Positions 24,948 through 33,811 of a stretch of 64,000 nt of DNA are shown piece after piece. Source of the DNA: JADKFD01 sp050250665 (GTDB taxonomy: Bacteria; Pseudomonadota; Gammaproteobacteria; Xanthomonadales; SZUA-5); contig JBFWOF010000034.1 in NCBI GenBank assembly GCA_050250665.1, forward strand, positions 1 to 64,000, in the 5' to 3' direction. Each line of letters opens with the position of its first letter. The first letter of the stretch is position 1. Under the pieces are notes generated by a model. That model had not been told where the DNA came from. It was given only the letters and a program-made list of their open reading frames with translations, and did no database searches. A program made the translations under genes and the position numbers.

Positions 24948-25841
24948 ATGCCCGCTTCCGCACCCGAGTCCCAGGCCTTGATCCGGATCTTCCTGCTGAC
25001 GCTGCTGACCATGACGGCCTTTGCCGGCAATTCCTTGCTGTGCCGACTGGCGCTGCGCGAGACCACCATCGACGCCGCCAGCTTCACCGGCATCCGGTTG
25101 CTGTCTGGTGCGCTGATGCTGGCGCTGCTGGTCTTCCTGTTTCGCCGTGATCGACCCGGCCGCGGCAGCTGGCTGTCGGCGCTGGCCTTGTTTGCCTACG
25201 CGGCGGGATTTTCCTGGGCCTATCTCAGTCTGTCGGCGGGCACCGGTGCTCTGATCCTGTTTGCCGCGGTTCAGACCACGATGATCGGGGCCGGACTCTG
25301 GAAGGGCGAGCGCCTGCGGGGATTGCAATGGCTGGGCCTGCTGCTGGCGCTGGGCGGACTGGTGGGCCTGCTGCTGCCGGGGCTGGCGGCGCCGCCCCTG
25401 ATCGGCGCGAGCTTGATGCTGCTCGCAGGTATTGCCTGGGGCATCTATTCGCTGCGCGGCCGGCAGGGCGGCGATCCGACCCGGGTCACGGCCGGCAACT
25501 TCCTGCTGGCCTTACCCTTTGCGCTGTTGCTCAGCCTCGTCAACTTCCGGCACGCGCATTGGGATCTGACCGGCGCCGGTTACGCGCTGGCCTCGGGGGC
25601 ACTGGCCTCGGGTCTGGGCTATGCCCTCTGGTATTCGGTGCTGCCGGCGCTGAAACCGACCACTGCGGCGACGGTACAGCTCAGTGTTCCGGTCATCGCG
25701 GCGCTTGGAGGGCTGCTGTTCCTGGGTGAAGCACTGACGCCGCGACTGCTGTTGGCGTCGGCGACGATCCTCGGCGGCATTGCTCTGGTGATCCTGAGCG
25801 GGAAATCTGCTCGGCCCCACTTGAAGAGCGACACGCGTTAG
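24948..25841 (+). CDS. EamA/DMT-family transporter
   Basis: A 297-residue inner-membrane protein with ten TM helices arranged as two EamA repeats. The first repeat begins FLLTLLTMTAFAGNSLLCRLAL with the conserved helix-4/5 region GFSWAYLSLSAGTGALILFA. The second contains GIAWGIYSLRGR and ALASGLGYALWYSVLPALK, ending in LLASATILGGIALVILSGK. The ATG at 24948 is preferred over a TTG 14 codons upstream, although neither has a strong ribosome site. DMT transporters export or import small metabolites. The substrate is unknown, and no neighbouring regulator gives a hint. Confidence 0.88.
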   Translation: MPASAPESQALIRIFLLTLLTMTAFAGNSLLCRLALRETTIDAASFTGIRLLSGALMLALLVFLFRRDRPGRGSWLSALALFAYAAGFSWAYLSLSAGTGALILFAAVQTTMIGAGLWKGERLRGLQWLGLLLALGGLVGLLLPGLAAPPLIGASLMLLAGIAWGIYSLRGRQGGDPTRVTAGNFLLALPFALLLSLVNFRHAHWDLTGAGYALASGALASGLGYALWYSVLPALKPTTAATVQLSVPVIAALGGLLFLGEALTPRLLLASATILGGIALVILSGKSARPHLKSDTR

Positions 25842-25850
25842 ATTGGCGAC

Positions 25851-26378
25851 ATGGAACTAGCTCAGGAGTCGAGGCTGCTCATGCATGAGATTCATGATTC
25901 GGGACGCGCAGCAAGACGCCGCTGGTCCAGGCGCCTGCTGCTGATCTTGTTTTGCCTGCCGGCGCTGGCGGTCCAGGCCGCACCGGCGGCAGGCAAGGCC
26001 TGTTTTGCCGATGCGCTGGTGGATCCGGTGGGCCAGGGTCTGTATCCGATACTGGCCCAGACCGATGAGCTGATCGCCATCGAGATGCAGGATGGCGCCA
26101 GTCCGCAATCGATCTATCTGCTGACCCGGCAGATGGTGCTGACCGAGCGCATTCTCCGGCGCTCACTGGGCCGCGGCACCGATTGCAACGCGATCATCGA
26201 CAGCATTGGCAGTGAGTACGCGATGCTCAAACGCACCTATGACGCCTTCGCCCAGGGCAGCCCTCAGGAGGGCATCGAAGCCGTGGCGTCCCGGCGCTCG
26301 CAGGCTTTGCTGCAACAGATTCGGGACCGCCTGGCCCAGACCGACGCCGCGGTGCTGCAGCTGCTGCACAAGCCCTAG
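25851..26378 (+). CDS. Small periplasmic protein, PilJ/type IV pili MCP N-domain-like
   Basis: A 175-residue exported protein. A basic n-region (GRAARRRWSRR) is followed by a hydrophobic core (LLLILFCLPALAVQA-AP), so it is cleaved or anchored near residue 43. The mature part is helical with two cysteines (GKACFADALV and GRGTDCNAI) that could pair. The phrase SIYLLTRQMVLTERILRRSL resembles the RQRMLTQRI helix of the type IV pili methyl-accepting domain (PilJ-like), a weak match. The start at 25851 is the first ATG after the EamA stop, 9 bases away, so the two may be co-transcribed. An alternative start is M11. Confidence 0.6.
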   Translation: MELAQESRLLMHEIHDSGRAARRRWSRRLLLILFCLPALAVQAAPAAGKACFADALVDPVGQGLYPILAQTDELIAIEMQDGASPQSIYLLTRQMVLTERILRRSLGRGTDCNAIIDSIGSEYAMLKRTYDAFAQGSPQEGIEAVASRRSQALLQQIRDRLAQTDAAVLQLLHKP

Positions 26379-26395
26379 CTCGGCAGCCAGCCGCC

Positions 26396-26565
26396 GTCAC
26401 CGAGCCCGCTGCGCGGGCTACCTGACCTGACTGGCGTACCTCGGACCTGTGGGAGCGGACTCTGTCCGCGATCGGGACAAGGACGGGCTGCGGCGGTCCC
26501 AGCGGGTGGGCTTGGCGCCGGGTGCGGGTTGGCCGTCACGTAGCCCGCTGCGCGGGCCACGTGAC
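26396..26565. repeat. Cluster of three palindromes
   Basis: Three short hairpins lie between convergent genes. 26396-26427 (CACCGAGCCCGCTGCGCGGG then CTACCTGAC) and 26535-26565 (GTCACGTAGCCCGCTGCGCG then GGCCACGTGAC) belong to the GTCACGTAGC family. 26447-26475 (CTGTGGGAGCGGACTCTGTC then CGCGATCGG) is a half copy of the GTGGGAGCGG REP. No T-runs follow, so intrinsic termination is not obvious. Confidence 0.75.
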
Positions 26566-26596
26566 CTGCCTGGGCTGCCGCGTGCCGGCGGCGACC

Positions 26597-27994
26597 CTAC
26601 TGCTCCTCGAACTTCCCGTATTCCTTGAGCTCGGCCACCACCGATTTGTCGCCGACGACAATGATCGACTGGGCCTTGGGGTCGAAGTACTTCTTGCCCA
26701 TCGTCTGCACCTGTTTGGCGTCGACGGCGCGGATTTTCGGCACGTATTCGCCGAGGAATTCCGGCGGCAGGCCGACCAGCCAGTTGCTGGCGAGGGTTGA
26801 GGCCACCGAGGCCTGCATCTGGTTGCTGATCAGGTATCCGCCGGCGACGTAGCGCTGGTTCATCTGCAACTCTTCCGCGCTGACCACCTCGCTGCCGATG
26901 CGTTGGTATTCGCCCAGGAATTCGCCCACGGCGGCGCCGGTGACTTCGTTGCGCACATCGGCCGAGGCAATCATCCCGCCGCCGGACAGTCCGGCGCGAT
27001 AGCTGACGCCGGCACCGTAGGTGTAACCCTTGTCCTCGCGCAGATTCTGCATCAAGCGACTGCTGAAGCCGCCGCCGAGGATGGTGCTGGTCAGTCGCAG
27101 CGGCACGTAATCGGGGTGCGAGGCAGGAATCGACGGACTGCCGATGCGCACGCTCGATTGCACGCTGCCGCTGCGATCCAGGTGCACGAAGGAGGGCTTG
27201 GCCTCCGTGCGGGCCATCGGAATGGCGGCGGCGGCCTTGCCTTCGACCTTCCAGTCGCCAAAGGCCTCGGTGGCGTACTTGAGCGCGGTGTCGGCGTCGA
27301 TACGACCGGTGATCACCAGCAGTGCCTGATCCGGCCGCAGCCGCTGTGCGTGAGCGGCCTTGAGCTTCTCGCGGGTCACCGCATTGATGCTGTCCTCGGT
27401 CGGCTGCGTGCGCGCATAGGGATGATCACCATAGACAGCGGCCGAGATCGCGCGTTCGGCACGGAAGCCGGGCTGCGCCTCGGCGGCCTTCAGGCCCTGC
27501 AGGGCATTGGCCTTGGCCAGCGTGACCTCGCTTTCCGGGAAGCTCGGCGTGCGCGCCACTTCCGCCAGCAGCGCCAGCATCGACTCGGCCTGCGAGGCCA
27601 GCGCATTGGCCGCTACGGTCAGTCCGTCGTTGCTGGCGTAGGCACCCACCGAGCCGCCATAGGACTGGGCGGTCTCGGCAATCTCCCGGGAACTGCGCTT
27701 GTCCGTGCCCTCGTTGAGCATCGATGCCAGTGTGGAGGCAAAGCCGGGCATCGAAGCCTCGTCGGCGGCGAGGCCCGCGCCCTTGAAGCTGAGTACGTAG
27801 TCGACGCGGGGAATGCCCTCGCGCGGCACCACCCAGACGGTCAGGCCATTGTCCAGCGTGCTTTGCGAAATCTCTGGCACCGGCAGGGGCTTGTCGGCGC
27901 CGTAGGCCGGCAGATCCTTGGGCAGTCCGGTGCTGGCCTGGGCGACGGGGCTCAGCAGCGCGCCGATCAGCAGTGCAATCAATGTACGGGTCAT
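26597..27994 (-). CDS. M16 peptidase family protein, probably non-catalytic partner
   Basis: A 465-residue exported protein. The ATG at 27994 has GAGGAG ahead of it and gives a signal peptide (MTRTLIALLIGALLSPVAQA). It has the M16 fold with both halves, including the C-terminal NLREDKGYTYGAGVSY (the R/Y pair that positions substrate). At the expected zinc site, however, the sequence is GFASTLASMLNEGT instead of HxxEH, so it should not be catalytic. In paired M16 systems one subunit carries the zinc and the other the R/Y residues, which fits the upstream gene encoding the HxxEH partner. The two genes are 10 bases apart and the GAGGAG of this gene overlaps the partner's end. Confidence 0.88.
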   Translation of the reverse strand: MTRTLIALLIGALLSPVAQASTGLPKDLPAYGADKPLPVPEISQSTLDNGLTVWVVPREGIPRVDYVLSFKGAGLAADEASMPGFASTLASMLNEGTDKRSSREIAETAQSYGGSVGAYASNDGLTVAANALASQAESMLALLAEVARTPSFPESEVTLAKANALQGLKAAEAQPGFRAERAISAAVYGDHPYARTQPTEDSINAVTREKLKAAHAQRLRPDQALLVITGRIDADTALKYATEAFGDWKVEGKAAAAIPMARTEAKPSFVHLDRSGSVQSSVRIGSPSIPASHPDYVPLRLTSTILGGGFSSRLMQNLREDKGYTYGAGVSYRAGLSGGGMIASADVRNEVTGAAVGEFLGEYQRIGSEVVSAEELQMNQRYVAGGYLISNQMQASVASTLASNWLVGLPPEFLGEYVPKIRAVDAKQVQTMGKKYFDPKAQSIIVVGDKSVVAELKEYGKFEEQ

Positions 27995-28004
27995 GGCGGG
28001 CTCC

Positions 28005-29390
28005 TCAGTTCTGGGTCGCGGGTGCGGCTTCAAGCATCGCCGCCGGCTTGCGGTCGATGACCGTGCGATTGGCAGCGGTCAGGTACTTGGCGGCAACTCG
28101 CTTGAGATCATCGGACCTGACCGCTTCAATCCAGCCTGGCACCTGATTGGCGATGTGGGCATCTCCCCACAGTGCCTGGAATTTGGCCAGATCATCGGCG
28201 CGACTGAGAAAGCTCTCCATGCCGTTGTTCCAGTCCGACAGCATGCTGGTCTTGACCCGCTGGAGTTCCTGGTCGGATACACCGTCCTTGACCAGGTCCG
28301 CGATCAGCCGGTCCATCTCCTGGATCAGATCGTCCGAGCTGATGTTGGGCTTGTACAGCGCGAACAGGGTCAGCAGCGTCGGACCGTCATATTCGAAGGG
28401 TCCGGTCAGGCCGAACAGGAAATCCAGGTTCAGCGCCATTTCCTTGCCCTTGACCAGGCCCTGGTACATGCGCGAGGCATCGCCGCCGGCGAGCACTTCG
28501 GCCAGTACCGCAAATGGCGCCTGATCGTCGCTGCCGCGTTCCGGAATCTTCCAGGCCACAGCTACCGCCGGCACCTGCGCCAGGGCATCGGACTGGGTGA
28601 TGCGCTTCTCTTCGGTGTTGAGCGGCTCCGAGACATCCGGGCGCGGCGGTGTCGGTCGGGCTTCGATGCCGCCGAAGTACTTCTCGACCAGCGCAAAAGC
28701 CTGCTCGGGCGTGACATCACCGGCCAGACCGATGACCGCATTGTTGGGGCCGTAATAGTCGCGGTGGAAGGCACGTACATCGTCCAGGCTGGCGTTTTCC
28801 AGATCGACGAAACTGCCATAGCCATCGTGGTTGTTCTCCCACTTCTGGAAGGCCTGCTGGCTGATGTCGATCCACATGAAGCCGCCGTAGGGCTGGTTCT
28901 TGACGTTGACCCGGATCTCTTCCTTGACCACATCCTGCTGGTTCTTCAGGGTCTTGGCATTGAAGTCCAGGGTCTTCATGCGGTCGGCTTCCAGCCACAG
29001 GATCGATTCCAGCGCCGACACCGGCGCAATTTCGATGTAGTTGGTGTAGTCCGGCCGGGTGGAGCCGTTGTTGCGACCGCCACCGCCGGTGATCACCTTG
29101 TCGAACACGCCTTCGCCGGCGTTGGGCGTGCCCTCGAACATCAGATGCTCGAACAGATGGGCGAAGCCGCTGCGGTTCTTCGGTTCCAGCCGCATCCCCA
29201 CCTTGTAGACCATGCTGACGCCGACCACCGGCGCGCTGTGGTCCTCAGAGACCACGACCGTCAGGCCGTTGTCCAGGGTCTTGACGGCAATCGGGATTTC
29301 CCAGTTGTCGCTGGTGGCCGCCAGCACGGGTGCGGCGAGGGAAAGACTGACCAGCGCGGTCAGCAGCGAGGGTAAACGCAAGGTAGACAT
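28005..29390 (-). CDS. M16 family zinc metallopeptidase, catalytic subunit
   Basis: A 461-residue exported peptidase. The signal peptide is MSTLRLPSLLTALVSLSLAAPVLA, with ATG at 29390. The zinc site is explicit: GFAHLFEHLMFEGT (HxxEH), with the distal Glu expected in the VVKEEIRVNVKNQPYGG region. It is followed immediately by the non-catalytic M16 gene. The pair resembles the pitrilysin-like heterodimers of gram-negative periplasms, which cut peptides or small proteins. A TTG 13 codons upstream is an alternative start but has no better ribosome site. Confidence 0.92.
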   Translation of the reverse strand: MSTLRLPSLLTALVSLSLAAPVLAATSDNWEIPIAVKTLDNGLTVVVSEDHSAPVVGVSMVYKVGMRLEPKNRSGFAHLFEHLMFEGTPNAGEGVFDKVITGGGGRNNGSTRPDYTNYIEIAPVSALESILWLEADRMKTLDFNAKTLKNQQDVVKEEIRVNVKNQPYGGFMWIDISQQAFQKWENNHDGYGSFVDLENASLDDVRAFHRDYYGPNNAVIGLAGDVTPEQAFALVEKYFGGIEARPTPPRPDVSEPLNTEEKRITQSDALAQVPAVAVAWKIPERGSDDQAPFAVLAEVLAGGDASRMYQGLVKGKEMALNLDFLFGLTGPFEYDGPTLLTLFALYKPNISSDDLIQEMDRLIADLVKDGVSDQELQRVKTSMLSDWNNGMESFLSRADDLAKFQALWGDAHIANQVPGWIEAVRSDDLKRVAAKYLTAANRTVIDRKPAAMLEAAPATQN

Positions 29391-29484
29391 GGGCAGCGAT
29401 TTGAACCATGGCAGGGGCGAGGCCGGCAAGGCTACCCGCGCCTCGCTGTTCCTGCCATGGCCAGAAGTCAGGTGTCGGGCTAGC

Positions 29485-31179
29485 TCAGTACTGGTCGAAA
29501 ACCTCCTGCAGCAGGAAGGTGCCGACCTCGTTGTATTCGCCGAACTCGAAGCCCACGCCCAGGCCTACCGAGGCAGTCACGCCGAGCGCATGTTCCTGAC
29601 CCAGCTCCGGACTGTAGTAGCTGTACCAGATCGCGCCGCCGACACTGACGGCGCCACTGAGCGACGCGGCGACGCCCTGCGAATAGCCGGTCTCGAAGGG
29701 GCCGTTCCAGACACCCACGGTGAGCGCCGAATCGACCCCGGCGGCAATGCCCTTGGAGATGCCGGCCGACTCGTAGGGTTTGACCTTTCCTTCGACCAGA
29801 TCAATGGCGATGCCGGCCTCGCCGTTGACGCCGGCGATCAGCTGGAAATCCCCGGACCAGCCCACCGTGATCGAGTGCTTGCCGGCTTCGCGCGCCGTTC
29901 CTTCCAGTGCCCGGTAGGCAGGCATGTCGCGCAGCAGGGCATAGACCTCGCGCCAGCGCTTGGCCTTGATCAGCTGCCTGAGATTGCCGGGCTTGTCGGC
30001 CTTGATGTCCTTGACCAGCTCCTGCGCCAGCTGCGCCATATAGGTGCCGAAGACGCTGAAGCCGGCACGATCCGTCCGAGCCGCAGCCTTGAGGTCAAAG
30101 GGCGGTGCGCAGACCTTGGCCGAGGAGGCGCCGATCAGGTTGGCCAGTGGATTGTTCTCCGGCGGTTGTTTGGCGACTCGCAGCTTGCCGGCGCAGCGGT
30201 ATTCCGGCTTGCATTTCATGGCGTCGACGCCGGCCACCTGGATGCGCGTGGTGTGGGCCGGGCAAGTCATGCAGCTGCCGCCGCCCAGCGCGACATGGAA
30301 CTGGCCGCGGGGGCAACCCCAGGCTTGCTGGGTATAGCGAGCGGGCTTCCACGGGCCGGTCAGCGATCCGCGTTTGATGCAGGCCTTGGGATGATCCATC
30401 TTGCGGGTCGGCGAGGTCCGCCGATAGTCCTTGGGACAGGTCCAGCAGGAACCGCCCCGGATCGACGAGAAATAGGACTGCTTGCCCGGGCAACCGAGCT
30501 TCTCGGCCTTGCCCACATACCGCGCAGGCACGATGTCGCATGGCTGCTCACCGAGACCGCCACAGCCGCGCGGGCTCGGTGAGGGTCGCGGATTCGGGCG
30601 CGGTTTGGGTCGGGGGGGCGGCGTGATGCCCCGCGGCGGATCCGGTGTCGGCAAGGGCGTGACCCCGGGCGGCGGTGTCGGCAATGACAAGCCCAGTTCC
30701 GCCTGGTAAGCGTCGGGGTCATCCAGTTGCACGGCGATCAGCTGATATCTGACCGGCCCCAGCGCGCCAGCGACGGTGACATCCATGGCGCCGGGTTTCA
30801 GCCTGGCGTCAAAGCGACCCAGCAGCGGCAGATCGTCACCGCCGTAGCGACCTTGCTCCACGCGCTGGATGTTCTGGATCACCACCATGTCGGGCTGCAC
30901 TTCCAGCAGTCCCAGATGCGCCCAGGGATCGACCGCCCAGGCCCGACCGGCCTCGATGCGGATGCGCTTGCCGATGGTGGAGATGGTCCAGAGGCCGTCG
31001 ATCGCGCTGGGTGCGCTGGGCGCCACCATGGCCTTGTTCGGCAGCAGCGCCGGCGGCAGGCCGCTGGGCTGGAAGGCATCCTGGGTGTAGGCCTGGGACG
31101 TTGCCAGGAAGAACAGCAGGCCCGTCGTGAAAATGCTCAGCCCGCGAAACCAGCTGAGAGGGTGGGCAGCGATGGTCAT
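29485..31179 (-). CDS. Secreted Cys-rich protein with Pro-rich linker
   Basis: A 564-residue exported protein. The ATG at 31179 opens a long signal sequence (WFRGLSIFTTGLLFFLATSQA). Residues 25-145 form a beta-rich domain of the lipocalin/DUF type (IDGLWTISTIGKRIRIEAGR). Residues 150-195 are a Pro/Arg linker (PTPPPGVTPLPTPDPPRG). Residues 195-340 hold at least ten cysteines in repeated units of the form GGSCWTCPKDYRR and GGSCMTCPAHTTR, spaced about 75 residues apart, each preceded by CPRGQF or CPGKQSYF. The C-terminal 180 residues (SITVGWSGDFQLIAGVNGEAG, AALSVGVW-type Gly-rich strands) look like a beta-sandwich or porin-like sheet. The function is unknown. Paired CxxC units suggest disulfides or metal sites on an extracellular protein. 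Confidence 0.72.
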   Translation of the reverse strand: MTIAAHPLSWFRGLSIFTTGLLFFLATSQAYTQDAFQPSGLPPALLPNKAMVAPSAPSAIDGLWTISTIGKRIRIEAGRAWAVDPWAHLGLLEVQPDMVVIQNIQRVEQGRYGGDDLPLLGRFDARLKPGAMDVTVAGALGPVRYQLIAVQLDDPDAYQAELGLSLPTPPPGVTPLPTPDPPRGITPPPRPKPRPNPRPSPSPRGCGGLGEQPCDIVPARYVGKAEKLGCPGKQSYFSSIRGGSCWTCPKDYRRTSPTRKMDHPKACIKRGSLTGPWKPARYTQQAWGCPRGQFHVALGGGSCMTCPAHTTRIQVAGVDAMKCKPEYRCAGKLRVAKQPPENNPLANLIGASSAKVCAPPFDLKAAARTDRAGFSVFGTYMAQLAQELVKDIKADKPGNLRQLIKAKRWREVYALLRDMPAYRALEGTAREAGKHSITVGWSGDFQLIAGVNGEAGIAIDLVEGKVKPYESAGISKGIAAGVDSALTVGVWNGPFETGYSQGVAASLSGAVSVGGAIWYSYYSPELGQEHALGVTASVGLGVGFEFGEYNEVGTFLLQEVFDQY

Positions 31180-31328
31180 CGTTGCTGGCACTCCGTTTTC
31201 TGGAGGCCGTACCTTAACGCCCGGGGTTTGAATCTTCGACAACCACGGCGCGCGTGTCGTGGCCTCTCAAGAGCGATTTCCCGTTCTCAGCCACGCCTGG
31301 GGCTTATGGAGATCAGCGGCGCCGCTGG

Positions 31329-32273
31329 CTATGGGGCGCTGGCCCGCTGTATCTGTGCGCTGAGGAATTCCGCCAACTCCGTCGGCGTGGGCCTAGCCTT
31401 GCGGGTGAAGGCAAAAGCATGTTCATCGTCCCGCACCCGATCCAGCCAGATGCCCGCAGCCGCCGGTGGTGGCCGCGTGCTGCCCAGCCAGAGCGTCGTG
31501 TCGGCCGCGTCTGCGGGGGTGCGCAAGCGGCGCTGCAGCGTCGCGCGGAACCAGGGCAGTGAGCTTTGCACGCCTTCGGTATCGACCCAGCCGGGATGCA
31601 TCACGTGCGCCTTGGGACAGCCCTGCCACTGCTGGTTCCAGTGCCGGGTGAGTTCGACCTGGGCGCGCTTGTGCTGGGCGTAGGCGGCCATGCCGTCATA
31701 GGTGGCGGGATCGGGTGTCAGCGCCTTCAGATCGAGGGCGGCGCCGTACATGCCGCCCGAGCTCATGTTGATGATCACACCCGCCGGGTCGATGGCGTCT
31801 GCGTCCACCAGCGTTTCGGTCAGCAGATAGTGACTCAGCAGATTGCTGACCAGCGACGATTCCAGTCCTTCGGCGGTGCGCTGATACTGGTTCAGCAGCA
31901 CGCCAACATTGTTGACCAGTACCGTGAGCGGTGAAGACCGGCCGATCACCTTGGCGGCGAAACGCCGGGTATCGGCCAACAGCGAGAAATCGACCGGCAG
32001 GACTTCGAAACGTCTGGAGTTGCCAGCCTCCGCCCGCAGCGCGTCCAGCTTCTGGCGGTTGCGGGCCGCCGCCAGCACGGTGGCTCCGCGCTCGTGCGCC
32101 TGCAAGGCGATCGCCCGGCCGATGCCACCACTGGCGCCCGTGATCAGCCAGGTCTGGCCGCTCAGGTCCTGATCGTAAGGCTTCCAGCCGGCGCGCCGGC
32201 GCCTGAGGCCGGCGGCGCTGAACTGGCTATAGAAGCGGGCGTAGAAAAACAGGCTGGCAAGGGCTCTGAGCAT
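31329..32273 (-). CDS. Short-chain dehydrogenase/reductase, DHRS12-like
   Basis: A 314-residue SDR. The nucleotide motif is TGASGGIGRAIALQ, the second-strand contact is DFSLLAD, NNVGVLLN replaces NNAG, and the catalytic Ser-Tyr-Lys is seen as NMSSGGMYG and YAQHKRAQ. The N-terminus (MLRALASLFFYARFYSQFSA) precedes a KPYDQDLSGQTWLITG entry typical of the DHRS12 group of SDRs. The start at 32273 is chosen because upstream in-frame sequence passes through a repeat element and looks non-coding. The substrate is unknown, probably a lipid-type carbonyl. It is the only gene on this strand between the secreted Cys-rich gene and the repeat region. Confidence 0.87.
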   Translation of the reverse strand: MLRALASLFFYARFYSQFSAAGLRRRRAGWKPYDQDLSGQTWLITGASGGIGRAIALQAHERGATVLAAARNRQKLDALRAEAGNSRRFEVLPVDFSLLADTRRFAAKVIGRSSPLTVLVNNVGVLLNQYQRTAEGLESSLVSNLLSHYLLTETLVDADAIDPAGVIINMSSGGMYGAALDLKALTPDPATYDGMAAYAQHKRAQVELTRHWNQQWQGCPKAHVMHPGWVDTEGVQSSLPWFRATLQRRLRTPADAADTTLWLGSTRPPPAAAGIWLDRVRDDEHAFAFTRKARPTPTELAEFLSAQIQRASAP

Positions 32274-32698
32274 GTGCGCAGCATACGCAGGCGCCGCGAA
32301 GGCGACGTCTGCATCAGGATTCGTCAGCGGCTTCGAGCTGTAACTGCCCAAGGGCGAGGAACCAGCAGATTGCGTGTAGGAGCGACCTTGCGTCGCGACC
32401 GGCAAGTTGCAGTCGCACGTTCGCGGCAGCGGTCGCGCCGCAAGGGCGCTCCTACCGGTGAACAAAGCCAGCGTTGCGCCTGCGCCCGTGCGCATTGACA
32501 GCTTACGATTTGGGTTCATGAAGAGCGTAGCGAAGCAATCCAGACATTCGTTTTCAAGAGCGCTGGATTGCTTCGTCGCTGCGCTCCTCGCAATGACGCG
32601 TGATGACGAAGCTCGCGGGAGTCATGGAGTGACGGCGGCCCCCGGTTTACGTTTCATCCTGTCGGCAGGCTGTGGCCGAACCAGCCACAACTCCCGCC
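32274..32698. repeat. Intergenic with two palindrome families
   Basis: 32375-32455 is a back-to-back pair: GTAGGAGCGACCTTGCGTCG then CGACC, matched by GGTCGCGCCGCAAGGGCGCT then CCTAC (GTAGGAGCG family; a half copy is at 56529). 32525-32600 pairs TAGCGAAGCAATCCAG with CTGGATTGCTTCGTCGCTGC and runs into CTCCTCGCAATGACG; the right half recurs at 37522-37562. No gene was recognised in the remainder. Confidence 0.75.
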
Positions 32699-33553
32699 CT
32701 ACTTGATTTCCGACAGCAGCCGCGGGTCGGTCACCAGTTGACGCACGCCGTGGGCGTGATCTTCGTCGAAGGCATTGCTCTCGCACCAGCGGCCGACGCT
32801 GTTGATGTCCAGCTTGGCGCACATCGGGCGTACGCTCCAGGACACCTGCAGGGGCGAACACACGGCGTCGTTGTACTTGGGGCCGGTGGTGGAACCCAGG
32901 AACTGCACTGGTGTGCCGGTGCCCTGCGGCAAGGCCTTGGCCTGATGATAGCCGTTGATGACCGTGTTGCCGTAGTCGAAGGCATCCATGCTCAGGGCGG
33001 CGCTGTCGTTGACCAGCGTGAACACCTGGGTTTCAACGCGCAGCTGCGGATTGGCGCAGCTGTCCGACAGGCAGGCCCCCAGGGTGGCGCCGGGCTTCAC
33101 ATCGCAGGAGGAATAGACCCAGTGCACCTCGATGGTGTCGCCGGGCTTGAGTCCGTGGCAGATATCGCCGCTCGGGGCTTTCAGTTCGGCTGCTGACAGC
33201 GTGGTGCTCATGTTGCAGCGGTAGCCGCCGCCCATGCCCTTGTCGCCGGGACCGGCGTAGATCGAAAAGTCCCTGGCCTTGTGCTCGGCACTGTTGTGGA
33301 AATGCACATTGCACAGGTTCAGATTGGGATAGTCCGGCGCCATCGAAAACAGGCGCTGGTTGCTGCCGGCAAGCTGGTCGATGTCACGCGGCGTCTGCGG
33401 GCCGAATCCGGTGCAGACCGCCCCTTCGGCGCTGGGCGTGGGCGCTGGCTGTTCGGCGACGGCAGCCACGGGCCGCGTGGGTGCGGTGCTGCAGGCGCCC
33501 AGTACCGTCGCGGCGACCAGAAGGGTCACGGCCCGGAAGAAATATCGAGTCAT
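32699..33553 (-). CDS. Delta-class carbonic anhydrase, lipoprotein
   Basis: A 284-residue lipoprotein. The ATG at 33553 has GGGGAG 8 bases ahead; another ATG two codons upstream is too close to that site. The lipobox LGACS follows a short hydrophobic core, so it is likely outer-membrane or periplasmic. The catalytic domain is recognisable throughout: CTGFGPQTPRDI, LNLCNVHFHNSAEHKARDF (likely zinc histidines), KPGDTIEVHWVYSSCDVKPG (third His), PQLRVETQVFTLVND, PLQVSWSVRPMCAKLDINS and DEDHAHGVR. Delta-class enzymes interconvert CO2 and bicarbonate, are known from diatoms and proteobacteria, and act outside the cytoplasm here. No partner genes are adjacent. Confidence 0.93.
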   Translation of the reverse strand: MTRYFFRAVTLLVAATVLGACSTAPTRPVAAVAEQPAPTPSAEGAVCTGFGPQTPRDIDQLAGSNQRLFSMAPDYPNLNLCNVHFHNSAEHKARDFSIYAGPGDKGMGGGYRCNMSTTLSAAELKAPSGDICHGLKPGDTIEVHWVYSSCDVKPGATLGACLSDSCANPQLRVETQVFTLVNDSAALSMDAFDYGNTVINGYHQAKALPQGTGTPVQFLGSTTGPKYNDAVCSPLQVSWSVRPMCAKLDINSVGRWCESNAFDEDHAHGVRQLVTDPRLLSEIK

Positions 33554-33811
33554 TGTCATTGCTCCCCCATTGGAGCTCCGGGTCTCGGGGACTTGATTGG
33601 CAAACATAGCGAATATCGACGGGTACATCCCGGCGGCGGGAAAGTGACGAAGACCTTGTTTCGGTTTTGTGTGGGTCTTGTGGTGTCTGGATGAAAGCTC
33701 TGCAAAGAAGACGTGAGTTCTCGGAATTGGTGCGTGCAGATTGCCGGATTGGCGTTGACACCGGCGATCGGCTGCAGCTTGAATAGCGCTGCTCACAAGC
33801 CCGAGAAAGCC

